From NCBI RefSeq assembly GCF_029626155.1, contig NZ_JARUBL010000001.1:1-64000 (forward strand): a DNA stretch of 64,000 bases, given 5' to 3'. A model generated the notes under the pieces. The model was not told the DNA's origin. It was given only the letters and a program-made list of their open reading frames with translations, and did no database searches. This stretch comes from Solwaraspora sp. WMMD1047 (GTDB lineage Bacteria; Actinomycetota; Actinomycetes; Mycobacteriales; Micromonosporaceae). A program made the translations under genes and the position numbers. Every line of letters starts with the position of its first letter. Position 1 is the first letter of the stretch. Below are positions 50,760 through 60,122 of the stretch, in pieces.

Positions 50760-52216
50760 CCCCGGGGCAGCCGCACCTCTGCGACCGTACCGCCCCCGCC
50801 CCGCGGCCGGAGCGAAACCCAGCCGTTCTGTCGTTCGACCACCCGCCGGACCAGGTACAGGCCGAGTCCGGCGCCCGGATAGTGCCGCCGGTCCCCGGTC
50901 TCGCCCTGCCAGAACCGCTCGAACGCCCGCTCGACGTGCTCGGGTCGGATGCCGATGCCCCGGTCGCTGACCCGGAACGCGACGGTCCGTTCGTCGGCGG
51001 CGGCGCTGAGCTCCACCGGGGTGCCGGGTTCGGAGTATTTGGTGGCGTTCGTGGTCAGCTCGGTCAGCACGGTCGCCAGGCTGGCCCGGTCACCGACCGC
51101 CTTGGGCAGCGTGGCGGGCAGCTGGACGCGTAGCCGGTGTCGCAGGTCCGCCGGCAGGTCGGCGATGGCGGCCTGCAGGGCGTCGATCACGTCGAACGGC
51201 ACCGGCGGCGAACCGCCGACCGGGCCGGCGTCGTTGGCCGCCGAGAGCAGCCGGTCGACCAGCCGGGCCAGTTCGCCGGCGCGCTGCCCGATCACCCGGG
51301 CGGCGTGCCGGCGGTCCGGCTCCGGCACCGACTCCCAGTGGTCGCTGAGCATGTCGGCGTACCCCTTGATGACGGTGACCGGGGTGCGCAGCTCGTGGCT
51401 GGTGACCGCGACGAAGAGGTCCCGGTCGTGGTCGTGGCGCTGCTGGTCGGTGTTGTCGCGGAAGGTGACCACCCGCGATGACACGGTGCCGGGCAGCTCG
51501 CCGGAGGTGATCTTGAGCCAGCGGCCGCTGGCGAGCCGGTGGTCGAGCACCTGGCCGGGGGGCGGGACGGGGAACGGCAGCGGCCGGTCGAGCATCGCCG
51601 CCGCCGGCTCGCCGGTGATCTGCTCCGCGGCGGGGTTCCAGAGCCGAACCCGACCGCGGTGGTCGACGATCGCCAGCCCGTCGGCGAGCGCCGCGACCAC
51701 CGGACCGTCGCCGTGGATGGGCAGGCCGGCCTGGTCGCCGTACATGTGCGCGGCGCAGGAGGCCAGGTAGCCCAGGACCGATTGGCACTCGGCGCCGACC
51801 GGCTCGGTCGCGTCCGGGTACAGCGCGTGCAGGCTGCCGATCACCGTTCCCCGGATCTCGGCCCGGGCCACCACCATCCGGCACAGGCCGCGGCCGGTGA
51901 ACTGCCGGGCCAGGTCGCCCGGCAGGGTGTCGAGTCGCAGCTCGCGGACCCGAGCTCCGGTGGCCAGCCGGGCGGCGGTCGGGTCGTCGGCCGGCACCGG
52001 ACGGCCGAGCGCCCACTGGGCGCCGCCGGTGGCCGCGATGATCCGGCCGGCGGTGGGGCGGTACTCGACGAACACCATGCCCGCCGCGCCGATGGGCTGC
52101 TCCGCGACGCGCAGCAGGTGATCGAGGACGGGCAGGCCGGAGTCACCCGAGTTGATCTCGTCGATGACCGACGTATGCCCGGCGATGAGAGCGGGATAGT
52201 CAGGGCGCTCCGGCAT
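50756..52216 (-). CDS. Sensor histidine kinase with GAF-like and PAS domains
   Basis: 486 residues without membrane segments. An N-terminal GAF-like region (about 1-165) precedes a PAS domain ('ALADGLAIVDHRGRVRLWNPAAEQITGEPAAAML', about 175-260). The HisKA box 'VAVTSHELRTPVTVIKGYADML' has its histidine near residue 274. The HATPase domain shows 'LATVLTELTTNATKYSEPGTPV', 'DRGIGIRPEHVERAFERFWQ' and 'GAGLGLYLVRRVVE'. No response regulator is adjacent; the coupled HATPase may take its place. Confidence 0.93.
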   Translation of the reverse strand: MPERPDYPALIAGHTSVIDEINSGDSGLPVLDHLLRVAEQPIGAAGMVFVEYRPTAGRIIAATGGAQWALGRPVPADDPTAARLATGARVRELRLDTLPGDLARQFTGRGLCRMVVARAEIRGTVIGSLHALYPDATEPVGAECQSVLGYLASCAAHMYGDQAGLPIHGDGPVVAALADGLAIVDHRGRVRLWNPAAEQITGEPAAAMLDRPLPFPVPPPGQVLDHRLASGRWLKITSGELPGTVSSRVVTFRDNTDQQRHDHDRDLFVAVTSHELRTPVTVIKGYADMLSDHWESVPEPDRRHAARVIGQRAGELARLVDRLLSAANDAGPVGGSPPVPFDVIDALQAAIADLPADLRHRLRVQLPATLPKAVGDRASLATVLTELTTNATKYSEPGTPVELSAAADERTVAFRVSDRGIGIRPEHVERAFERFWQGETGDRRHYPGAGLGLYLVRRVVERQNGWVSLRPRGGGGTVAEVRLPRG

Positions 52217-52263
52217 GCTCCGAGTCTGCCCCCTCGGGTCGGCTTTGGGCAGTCCCGGGTCGG

Positions 52264-53061
52264 TCAGCGTCCCAACCGGTCGAGCACGAGCGCCGGACGG
52301 TCGGTGATGATGCCGTCGACCCGGTGGCGGAGCACCAGTTCGAGGTCGTCGGGTTCGTTGACCGTCCAGACGTAGACCCGGTGTCCGGCGGCGTGCAGGG
52401 CCGGTACCAGCTCCGGCCTGGTCCGGAGCAGCTGCACGCCGGGGCCGGCGATCCGGGCGCCGAACGGCAGCCGGCCGATCCGCGGCCGGGGCGGGAGCGT
52501 GTCGAGCAGCAGCACGGTGGGCAGCTCCGGCGCCAGCTCCCGCATCCGGCGGACGGCGAGCGCCGAGAACGACATCACGGTGACCCGCACCCGGGCCGCC
52601 GGGTCGGGTCGGGCCAGGCCGTGCCGGTGCAGCAGGGCCACCAGGCTGCGCTCGACGTCGGCGCCGTACCGGGTCGGATGCTTCGTCTCGACCAGCAGCT
52701 CAACCTCGCGGTCAGCGGCCTGGACGGCGGCTCGGACTGCGGTGAGCAGGCCGTCCAGGGTGAGCAGCCGGGTCCGGTCCGGGTCCGCGGGCAGGTCACC
52801 GGCGGGCTCGCCGGGGTGCCACGAGCCGAAGTCCAGGCGGTCGAGTTCGGCGAGGGTGTGCCGGCTGACCCGACCCCGGCCGTTGCTGGTCCGGTCGAGC
52901 CGCCGATCGTGTACGCAGACCAGATGCCCGTCCCGGGTCATCCGGACATCGCACTCCAACCCGTCGGCACCTTCGTCGAGGGCGCGCAGGTAGGCCGCGA
53001 GGGTGTGTTCCGGCAGCACCGCGGACGAGCCGCGGTGGGCGAAGACGAGCGGGCCGGACAC
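52264..53061 (-). CDS. Glycerophosphodiester phosphodiesterase
   Basis: 265 residues. 'VFAHRGSSAVLPEHTLAAYLRALDEGADGLECDVRMTRDGHLVCVHD' carries the catalytic histidines and metal-binding E/D of the GDPD TIM barrel. 'RVYVWTVNEPDDLELVLRHRVDGIITDRP' is the usual end. It has no signal peptide, so it would act in the cytoplasm, splitting glycerophosphodiesters to glycerol 3-phosphate and an alcohol. Confidence 0.95.
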   Translation of the reverse strand: MSGPLVFAHRGSSAVLPEHTLAAYLRALDEGADGLECDVRMTRDGHLVCVHDRRLDRTSNGRGRVSRHTLAELDRLDFGSWHPGEPAGDLPADPDRTRLLTLDGLLTAVRAAVQAADREVELLVETKHPTRYGADVERSLVALLHRHGLARPDPAARVRVTVMSFSALAVRRMRELAPELPTVLLLDTLPPRPRIGRLPFGARIAGPGVQLLRTRPELVPALHAAGHRVYVWTVNEPDDLELVLRHRVDGIITDRPALVLDRLGR

Positions 53062-53094
53062 GGGCGCGGGTCGGGATCGTGCGGGGCCGGCCGG

Positions 53095-53439
53095 TCAGAT
53101 CACCCGCGCCGGCTGGCCATCCTCGCTGCGTAGCGGCCGACCGGCCGCCGCCCAGCCCTGCATGCCGTCGGTAAGGTTGCGGACGTTGTCCCAGCCGTTG
53201 CCGAGCAGGTAGCCGACCACCTGGCCGGACCGGCCACCGGACCGACAGACCACCACCACGTCGGTGTCGGTGGGGATCTCGGCCAGCCGGGCCGGCACCT
53301 CCATCATCGGCAGGTGGTGGGCGTCCGGCGCGTGACCGGCGGCCCACTCGTCCGGCTCGCGGACGTCGAGCAGGTAGGCGTCTGCGGGTACCTCTGGCGC
53401 GGTCACGGAGGGTACTTGGGGTCCGAACACGGCTACCAA
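53095..53439 (-). CDS. Rhodanese-like protein
   Basis: 114 residues. 'AYLLDVREPDEWAAGHAPDAHHLPMMEVPARL' and the active-site loop 'VVCRSGGRSGQVVGYLLGNGWDNVRNLTDGMQGW' with the catalytic cysteine are intact. Single-domain sulfurtransferase, cytoplasmic. Confidence 0.94.
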   Translation of the reverse strand: MVAVFGPQVPSVTAPEVPADAYLLDVREPDEWAAGHAPDAHHLPMMEVPARLAEIPTDTDVVVVCRSGGRSGQVVGYLLGNGWDNVRNLTDGMQGWAAAGRPLRSEDGQPARVI

Positions 53440-53483
53440 CCTAGCCGAGCCACCGGCCGGACGAGGTCACCGCGCGGGTCGAC

Positions 53484-54509
53484 TCAGAGTTGTCGGACCC
53501 ACTTCGGGTTGGCGCCCGCCCAGCCGGCCAGGTCCGGCCCCTGCAGCGACCGGAACAGCTCCGCCGCCGCGGCGTCGAGCCGGACGTAGGAGAGTTCGTC
53601 GGTCTCCTCGGCGTGCGACGGGACCTGGATGCCGAGCATCGTGTCCAGCGGGAGCTGCCGAAGCCCGAGGACCAGATCCTCCAGCGGCAGTCCGTTGGTG
53701 TCGACGGTGAGTGAGGCGCCGACCGCCCGCAGCAGGTGGTCGAGTTTGATCGGGTTGCGGGTCACCTCGCTGGTGCGGACCTTCTCCAGCATGGCCCGCA
53801 GCAGCTGCTGCTGGTGCCGTTGCCGGTCGAAGTCGCCGCCGGGCAGGTCGTAGCGCTGGCGGGCGTAGTCGAGCGCCTGGCCGCCGGACATCTGCTGGCA
53901 GCCCGGCTGGTAGACGGTGCCGGTGTGGATCGAGCGGACCGGCGCCTCGACGCAGAGTTCGACGCCACCGAGTAGATCGATCACCCGGCGGAAGCCGGAG
54001 AAGTCGATGAGCGCCGCCCCGTTGAACCGGATGCCGGTCAGCCGACTCAGGGTCGCCGACAGCAGCCGGGTGCCGCCCTGGCCGCCGCCGCCGTACTGGA
54101 ACGCGGCGTTGATCTTGTCGGTCCCGCCCAGGTACCCGCGACCCGGCTCGGGCGGAATCTCGACCAGCAGGTCGCGCGGGATCGAGATCAGGTACGCCCG
54201 CTCCAGCCCGTCCGGGACGTGGGCGATCATGATCGTGTCGGCCCGCTGGTCGGCGCCGGGGGTCGCCGAGCGCTGGTCGGAGCCGACGAGCAGGAAGTTG
54301 AGCGGGCCGACCAGGTTGGTGCGCTCGTGCCGGGCGGCCGGATCGAGCAGCAGCTCCTTGACCACGCTGCGCTCGTACCGCTCGGTCAGCACCCACACCC
54401 CGACCCCGCCGAGGACGGCGACGGCGAGCAGGGCGGCGCCCAGGCCGACCGTCCACCGGGCCCAGCGGGGAGTCCGTCGGGTGGCCGTTGCCTTGTCAGG
54501 TCGGAACGT
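53484..54509 (-). CDS. LCP-family cell-wall glycopolymer transferase (start codon unusual)
   Basis: The LCP core is clear: 'NFLLVGSDQR', 'RADTIMIAHVPDGLERAYLISIPRDLLVEIPP', 'NAAFQYGGGGQGGTRLLSATLSRLTGIRFNGAALIDFSGF' and 'QALDYARQRYDLPGGDFDRQRHQQQLL'. A GTG at 54398 would cut off the transmembrane helix that such enzymes need. The frame stays open upstream through a helix ('WTVGLGAALLAVAVLGGVGV'), but no ATG, GTG or TTG occurs before the upstream stop. The best-placed initiator is ACG at 54509, 4 nt after GGGGAGG. A rare ACG start or a sequence error would explain this. First of three tandem LCP genes. Confidence 0.85.
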   Translation of the reverse strand, partial: TFRPDKATATRRTPRWARWTVGLGAALLAVAVLGGVGVWVLTERYERSVVKELLLDPAARHERTNLVGPLNFLLVGSDQRSATPGADQRADTIMIAHVPDGLERAYLISIPRDLLVEIPPEPGRGYLGGTDKINAAFQYGGGGQGGTRLLSATLSRLTGIRFNGAALIDFSGFRRVIDLLGGVELCVEAPVRSIHTGTVYQPGCQQMSGGQALDYARQRYDLPGGDFDRQRHQQQLLRAMLEKVRTSEVTRNPIKLDHLLRAVGASLTVDTNGLPLEDLVLGLRQLPLDTMLGIQVPSHAEETDELSYVRLDAAAAELFRSLQGPDLAGWAGANPKWVRQL

Positions 54510-54604
54510 GACGCCTCCCCGGGCCGGGCCGCGTGAGAGGTTCTCACGTCAGGCTGAGCGCCGGAGATACCCGTTCGGTGCCGGTCGTAACGTCTGCCCG
54601 GTCG

Positions 54605-55831
54605 CTACTTGCTCGCGGCGATGACGCTGGGATTCTCCAGGATGAATTCGGCCATCCGGTCGGACTTGACCGCCGCGAACATGCTCTGACTCAGCGGATT
54701 CAACACCTCCCGGCCGGATTCGTTGCCGCTGAACGTCCCGCCATTCGTGCGCAGCAGCACCAGGTCGTTCGCCGCCACGCCGCGCATGGTGAAGATGAAG
54801 TCGGCCAGCGGGGTCTTCCCGGTGTCCAGCACGAACGCCTTGCCCGCCGCCTCCATCAGGCCCTTGAGTTTCAGCGGGTTGGTCATCGCGCCATCGGCCA
54901 TCGCCTTCTTGGCCATCGCCTTGATCAGTTGCTGCTGGTTCTGCTGGCGGTCGTAGTCGCCGTTCTTCAGGCCGTAGCGCTGCCGCGAGTAGTCCAGCGC
55001 CTCCCAGCCCTTCATATCCCGGCAGCCCTTCTTGTGCACCACCGGCTGCCGGGGCTGACCGGTCTTCTTGGCGTCGGCGTTCCACATCACCTTGCCGTTG
55101 ACCCGACTCATGTGATGCGACTCGACCTCCTGCTTGACACACATCGGAATGCTGCCGAGTTCGTCGATCACACCCTTGAAACCGTTGAAGTCGATGATCG
55201 CGGCGCCGTCGAAACTGATGCCGGTCAGATTCTTGATGGTCTGCGCCATCAACTGCGCGCCGCCGGCCCAGCCGCCGCCGTTCTGCGCGCCGTGGAAGAA
55301 CGCCTCGGTCGCCTTCGCCGTGCCGCCGGGATACCCGTTCTTGGCGAACGCCGGCACCTGCACCTCGGTGTCCCGGGGGATCGACACCAGGTACGCCTGA
55401 TCGTGGGTGGCCGGCACATGCAAAATGATGATCGTGTCCGCGCGGGTGTCGTTGACGTCCCAGCGGGCCCGGGCGTCGACGCCGAGCAGCAGCATGTCGA
55501 TCGGGCCGGTCAGGTCCTTGCCGCCCTCGGCGTCACTCTTGCCCGCGATGCCGAGCAGGTCGGTCTGCTCGATGCTGCCGGTGGCCTGACTGATCAGCGC
55601 CTCGCTGCCGACGATCGCCACCCCGCTGGTGACCATCAGCGTGGCGCCGACGACCAGCGCGAGCCTGGCCCAGAGCGGGTCCCGGCGGCGCCTGGGCTTC
55701 CCGGCCGCCGATCGGCCGGCGGGCGCCGGTGGCGCCGGCGGCACGGGGGTGGCCGGGACGGCCGCGGCCGCCCGGGCCGCCGGACCGACCTGCGCCTGGG
55801 TCGGCGTACGACGGCGGCTCTGAACCGGCAT
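54605..55831 (-). CDS. LCP-family cell-wall glycopolymer transferase
   Basis: 408 residues. A P/A-rich basic cytoplasmic tail (1-50), one membrane helix (about 52-75), then the extracytoplasmic LCP domain: 'DMLLLGVDARARWDVNDTRADTIIILHVPATHDQAYLVSIPRDTEVQVP', 'GISFDGAAIIDFNGFKGVIDELG', 'ALDYSRQRYGLKNGDYDRQQNQQQLIKAMAKKA'. The known family moves lipid-linked glycopolymers (teichoic acid or arabinogalactan type) onto peptidoglycan. Confidence 0.94.
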   Translation of the reverse strand: MPVQSRRRTPTQAQVGPAARAAAAVPATPVPPAPPAPAGRSAAGKPRRRRDPLWARLALVVGATLMVTSGVAIVGSEALISQATGSIEQTDLLGIAGKSDAEGGKDLTGPIDMLLLGVDARARWDVNDTRADTIIILHVPATHDQAYLVSIPRDTEVQVPAFAKNGYPGGTAKATEAFFHGAQNGGGWAGGAQLMAQTIKNLTGISFDGAAIIDFNGFKGVIDELGSIPMCVKQEVESHHMSRVNGKVMWNADAKKTGQPRQPVVHKKGCRDMKGWEALDYSRQRYGLKNGDYDRQQNQQQLIKAMAKKAMADGAMTNPLKLKGLMEAAGKAFVLDTGKTPLADFIFTMRGVAANDLVLLRTNGGTFSGNESGREVLNPLSQSMFAAVKSDRMAEFILENPSVIAASK

Positions 55832-55935
55832 GCCTGCTCCAGCGTCGGGTGAGGGAACCTCGACACTCTACGGACACCTATTCGTTCCCGCGAGTTCCTT
55901 TCGGTTACAGGCCCGTGACACGTTCGGATGGTCGG

Positions 55936-57198
55936 CTATTCGGTCGCCGGTGACGTGGCCGGGTCCACGTTCTGCTTGACCCAGGCGGCCATCTCGTCCG
56001 AGGACATCGCCCGGTACATCGCCAACGCGTTCTCCCGGTCCGAGACCACCACCGACTCACCGTCGATGGTCTGGCTGCCGTTGTGCGGGCTGGTGATGAA
56101 CTGCAGGTTCTCGCCCCGCAGGTTGCGGAACTGCAGGGCCATGTCGACGATCGAGAAGCCCTCGTCGACCGTCACCGCACTCGTCACCGACTTGAGGAAC
56201 GCGTTCAGCTTGGCCGGGTTCGTCAACGTGCCGGAGCTGGCCGCCTTGTCCATCAGCGCCCGCAGGAACTCCTGCTGGTGGCGCATCCGCGCGAAGTCCC
56301 CGTCCGGGAACTGCTTGCGCTGCCGGATCCAGTCCAGCGCCTCGGCGCCGTTCATGTGGTTGGTGCCCTTGGTGAACTTGCGGTACGGCTTGTGGATGGA
56401 GGTGATGGTGCGCTCCACCTTCAGGTCGACCCCGCCGAGGGCGTCGGTCACCTCTTTGAAGCCGGCGAAGTCGATCGCCATCACATGGTCGAGCCGGACG
56501 TCGGAGAAGCACTCCACGGTGCGTACCGCCAGTGGCAGGCCGCCGAACGCGAACGCCGCGTTGATCTTGCCGCGTTGGCCGCTGCCGCAGTCGGCGCTGG
56601 CGCTCTCCGGGATCGGCACATACAGGTCGCGCGGGATGGAGACCAGGTACGCCCGGTCCTGGCTCGACGGGATGTGCATCACGATGATGGTGTCGGCACG
56701 CCACTGACTGGACTGGTCCACCGGGGCGTCCGGGTCGCGGGAGTCACTCCCCACCAGCAGGATGTTCAGCGCCCCGTCGACGGCCTGCGGCGGCCGACCG
56801 CCGGTCAGCTCGGCGAACGGGTCGGTCCGGGCCAGGTCGTTGTCCAGCCCGCGCACGTACGCCCACACCCCGGCGCCGGCGAGCAGGCCGAGGACCACGA
56901 GCGAGGCGGCCACCACCAGCGCGATGCGGCGCCAGTTCGGGCGCGGCCCCCGCCGGCCGCGGCCGTAGCTCCCCGGTCCGCCGGGGCCGGCCGGCCCGCC
57001 GGGACCGCCCGGTCCGCGTGGCCGGTCCCGGTCGTCGTACCAGGTGGCGCGGGACTGGCTGGGCGGACCCGCGGCGGGCACCCGTGCGGTGGCCCGGCCG
57101 GTCACCGGCCGGCCGGCGGGGGACCGGCCGCCGGGCACCCGGTCACTCGGAACCCGGTGGGCGGTGGGGTCGGACCACGGGTACGCACTCGCTGACAT
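55936..57198 (-). CDS. LCP-family cell-wall glycopolymer transferase
   Basis: 420 residues. A disordered R/G/P-rich cytoplasmic tail (about 1-88), a membrane helix ('IALVVAASLVVLGLLAGAGVWAYV'), then the LCP domain 'NILLVGSDSRDPDAPVDQSSQWRADTIIVMHIPSSQDRAYLVSIPRDLYVPIP', 'LDHVMAIDFAGFKEVTDALGGVDL' and 'ALDWIRQRKQFPDGDFARMRHQQEFL'. Conserved R and D residues are present. Third of the tandem set. Separated from its neighbours by about 75-105 bp, so separate promoters are possible. Confidence 0.94.
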   Translation of the reverse strand: MSASAYPWSDPTAHRVPSDRVPGGRSPAGRPVTGRATARVPAAGPPSQSRATWYDDRDRPRGPGGPGGPAGPGGPGSYGRGRRGPRPNWRRIALVVAASLVVLGLLAGAGVWAYVRGLDNDLARTDPFAELTGGRPPQAVDGALNILLVGSDSRDPDAPVDQSSQWRADTIIVMHIPSSQDRAYLVSIPRDLYVPIPESASADCGSGQRGKINAAFAFGGLPLAVRTVECFSDVRLDHVMAIDFAGFKEVTDALGGVDLKVERTITSIHKPYRKFTKGTNHMNGAEALDWIRQRKQFPDGDFARMRHQQEFLRALMDKAASSGTLTNPAKLNAFLKSVTSAVTVDEGFSIVDMALQFRNLRGENLQFITSPHNGSQTIDGESVVVSDRENALAMYRAMSSDEMAAWVKQNVDPATSPATE

Positions 57199-57274
57199 GA
57201 CCCAAGGGTACGTAGCGAAGTCAGTAGTCCCGACGATCGCGACCGGTGCGGCACGAATCCGGGACCGGCGGCGA

Positions 57275-58252
57275 CTAGCCGATCCGTTCGCTGAAGTGCG
57301 CGATCGTGCGCCGCAACCCGTCGGCCGGGCCCACCTGGGGAGCGAAACCGAGCCGCTGGCGGGCCAGGCTGAGATCCGGCCGGCGCTTCTCCGGATCGTC
57401 CGCCGTGCGGGTGAGGTACTGCACCTCGGACCGGCTGCCGGTCAGCGACACGATCAGCTCGGCCAGCTCACGCATCGACACCTCGTGCTCGGTGCCGCAG
57501 TTGATCGGCCCGGTCTCGGTCGAGTCGAGCAGCAGCAGGATGCCGTGCACCAGGTCGTCGACGTAGCAGATCGACCGGGTCTGCTCACCGGTGCCGTGCA
57601 CCGGCAGCGGCTCGCCGCGCAGCGCCTGGGTGATGAACGTCGGCACCGCCCGTCCGTCGTCGGGACGCATCCGCGGACCGTAGGTGTTGAAGATCCGCAC
57701 GATTCCGACGTCCACCCCCCGGTAGCGGTGGTAGGCCATCGTGGTCGCCTCGGCGAACCGCTTGGCCTCGTCGTACACGCTGCGGATGCCGATCGGGTTG
57801 ACGTTGCCCCAGTACGTCTCGACCTGCGGGTGCACCTGCGGGTCGCCGTACGCCTCGGAGGTGGAGGCGAGGATGAACCGGGCCCCGTCGGCGCCGGCCC
57901 GGTCCAGCAGGTGCATGGTGGCGATCGAGCCGACCCGCAGGATCTCGATCGGCAGCGTGGTGAAGTCCTTCGGGCTGGCCGGCGAGGCCAGGTGCAGGAT
58001 GGCGTCGAACCGCTCACGCAGCGCCGGGTGGTGGTCCGGCAGCCCGTCGGTGACGTCCGCCTCGACGAGCGTGAACAGCGGATTGTCGTCGAGTTGGGCG
58101 ACGTTCTCCTTGGCACCGGTGACGAAGTTGTCGACCGCGACCACCGTGGCACCCCGGGCGACCAGCGCGTCGACCAGGTGGGAACCGACGAAGCCGGCGC
58201 CGCCGGTCACGAGGATGCGGTGACCTGGTCCGAAGCGAGGGGCTGACACCAT
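57275..58252 (-). CDS. NAD-dependent epimerase/dehydratase, UDP-glucuronate decarboxylase-like
   Basis: 325 residues from MVSAPRFGPGHRILVTGGAGFVGSHL. The Rossmann motif GGAGFVGS (about 17-24), 'DNFVTGAKENV', 'LASPASPKDF', 'ASTSEAYGDP' and catalytic 'YDEAKRFAE' (YxxxK) agree with the UXS branch of extended SDRs, which makes UDP-xylose. Being next to LCP genes suggests it supplies a nucleotide sugar for a wall polymer. The exact sugar is not certain. Confidence 0.92.
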   Translation of the reverse strand: MVSAPRFGPGHRILVTGGAGFVGSHLVDALVARGATVVAVDNFVTGAKENVAQLDDNPLFTLVEADVTDGLPDHHPALRERFDAILHLASPASPKDFTTLPIEILRVGSIATMHLLDRAGADGARFILASTSEAYGDPQVHPQVETYWGNVNPIGIRSVYDEAKRFAEATTMAYHRYRGVDVGIVRIFNTYGPRMRPDDGRAVPTFITQALRGEPLPVHGTGEQTRSICYVDDLVHGILLLLDSTETGPINCGTEHEVSMRELAELIVSLTGSRSEVQYLTRTADDPEKRRPDLSLARQRLGFAPQVGPADGLRRTIAHFSERIG

Positions 58253-58339
58253 AGGCGTCAGCCTACCCAGATCACCGATCTCCGGCGGGTGATGGGGTCC
58301 CCGGGGGTGACCTGGCGTCGGCGTCGCCGGCACGGCGGC

Positions 58340-58374
58340 GGGTGCCGGGAGGGGCGTGATCCCTCCCGGCACCC
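58340..58374 (-). terminator. Terminator downstream of the symporter operon
   Basis: GGGTGCCGGGAGGG (58340-58353) pairs perfectly with CCCTCCCGGCACCC (58361-58374) around 7 nt, 60 bp past the symporter stop. Confidence 0.88.
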
Positions 58375-58433
58375 GGGGTGCTCCGGTCCCGTCGGGGCGG
58401 CGTCGTGGTGCCGCCCGCGGTCCGGCGGCGGCC

Positions 58434-60122
58434 TCAGTGCGCGCCGGCTCCCGTCAGGGAGCGCACCTCCAGTTCGGCGTACTTCTCCTCGTCGTGCTCC
58501 TTGGAGACGAGGGTGCCGATCCAGCCGCAGAGGAAGCCGACCGGGATCGAGATGATGCCCGGGTTGGAGAGCGGGAACCACTGCCAGTCCGAGTCCGGGA
58601 ACATCGAGGTCGCCGCGCCGGAGACGACCGGCGAGAAGAACACCAGCGTGACGGCGCTGAGCAGACCACCGTAGATCGCCCAGACCGCCCCCGACGTGTT
58701 GAACCTCTTCCAGAACAGGCTGTAGAGGATCGCCGGCAGGTTGCCGGAGGCCGCGACGGCGAAGGCGAGCGCCACCAGGAACGCGACGTTCAGGTTCTGC
58801 GCGAAGATCGACAACACGATCGAGATCGCGCCGATCACGAACGCCGAGATCCGGGCGACCCGTACCTCGTCCCGCTCCGACGCCTCACCACCCTTGATGA
58901 CGTTGGCGTAGAAGTCGTGCGCGAGGCTCGACGACGAGGCCAGGGTCAGGCCGGCGACCACGGCCAGGATGGTGGCGAAGGCCACCGCGGCGATGATCGC
59001 CAACATGGCGGCACCACCCAGCTCCCCGCCGAGGAAGTCGATCCCGAGGGCCTCCGCCAACTGCGGTGCCGCCGTGTTGCCCGCCCGGTCCTGGGCGGTG
59101 ATCGCCTCGCCGCCCACGATCGCCGCGGCGCCGAAGCCCAGCGCCAGGGTGAACAGGTAGAAGGTGCCGATGATGCCGATCGCCCAGAGCACGCTCTTGC
59201 GGGCCGCCCTGGCTGTGGGCACGGTGTAGAACCGGATCAGGATGTGCGGCAGGCCGGCCGTGCCGAGCACCAGGGCGATGCCGAGCGAGAGCAGGTCGAC
59301 CTTGTGGTAGAAGGTCTGCCGGGCGTTGTCGGCCACCTCGACGCCGTACCGCAGGCCGGGTTCGAGGAACGCGTCCCCCTTGCCGGATGCCGCCGCGGCG
59401 TCGCCGAGCAGCGACGACAGGTTGAAGTTGTAGTTCGCCAGCACCAGGATCGTCATCACCAGCGTGCCGCTCATCAGCAGCACCGCCTTGATGATCTGCA
59501 CGTAGGTGGTGCCCTTCATGCCACCGACCGTGACGTAGATGATCATCAGGGCGCCGACCATGATGATGGTCGCCACCTTCGCGGTGGCCGCGTCCATGCC
59601 GAGGAAGGTCGTCCCCTCCCGGATGCCGAGCAGCAGCGACACCAGCGCGCCCGCACCCACCATCTGGGCCAGCAGATAGAAGATCGAGACGGTGATGGTC
59701 GAGACGGCCGCGGCGGTCCGGACCGGCCGCTGCCGCATCCGGAAGGCCAGCACGTCCGCCATCGTGTAGCGGCCGGAGTTGCGCAGCAGCTCCGCGACCA
59801 GCAGCAGGGCCACCAGCCAGGCGACCAGGAAGCCGATCGAGTACAGGAAGCCGTCGTAGCCGTAGAGGGCGATCAGGCCGGCGATGCCGAGGAACGAGGC
59901 GGCCGACATGTAGTCACCGCCGATCGCCAGACCGTTCTGGAAACCGGAGAACGACCGGCCACCGGCGTAGAAGTCGGTGGCGGTCTTGGTCTGCCGGCTG
60001 GCCCAGACGGTGATGCCCAGCGTCACCGCGACGAAGACCAGGAACAGCGTGATGGTGAGCGTACGGGCGGTGTTGTCGCCGGATTCGGCGGCGAGCAGCC
60101 CTGCGACGGCCTGCGTGGTCAC
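58434..60122 (-). CDS. actP: Cation/acetate symporter (SSF family, ActP-like)
   Basis: 562 residues from a GTG overlapping the DUF485 stop (GTGA). About 13 membrane helices. 'ATDFYAGGRSFSGFQNGLAIGGDYMSAASFLGIAGLIALYG' and 'GLPHILIRFYTVPTARAARKSVLWAIG' are sodium/solute symporter signatures close to acetate permease ActP. Imports acetate or another short carboxylate with a cation. Confidence 0.94.
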   Translation of the reverse strand: MTTQAVAGLLAAESGDNTARTLTITLFLVFVAVTLGITVWASRQTKTATDFYAGGRSFSGFQNGLAIGGDYMSAASFLGIAGLIALYGYDGFLYSIGFLVAWLVALLLVAELLRNSGRYTMADVLAFRMRQRPVRTAAAVSTITVSIFYLLAQMVGAGALVSLLLGIREGTTFLGMDAATAKVATIIMVGALMIIYVTVGGMKGTTYVQIIKAVLLMSGTLVMTILVLANYNFNLSSLLGDAAAASGKGDAFLEPGLRYGVEVADNARQTFYHKVDLLSLGIALVLGTAGLPHILIRFYTVPTARAARKSVLWAIGIIGTFYLFTLALGFGAAAIVGGEAITAQDRAGNTAAPQLAEALGIDFLGGELGGAAMLAIIAAVAFATILAVVAGLTLASSSSLAHDFYANVIKGGEASERDEVRVARISAFVIGAISIVLSIFAQNLNVAFLVALAFAVAASGNLPAILYSLFWKRFNTSGAVWAIYGGLLSAVTLVFFSPVVSGAATSMFPDSDWQWFPLSNPGIISIPVGFLCGWIGTLVSKEHDEEKYAELEVRSLTGAGAH

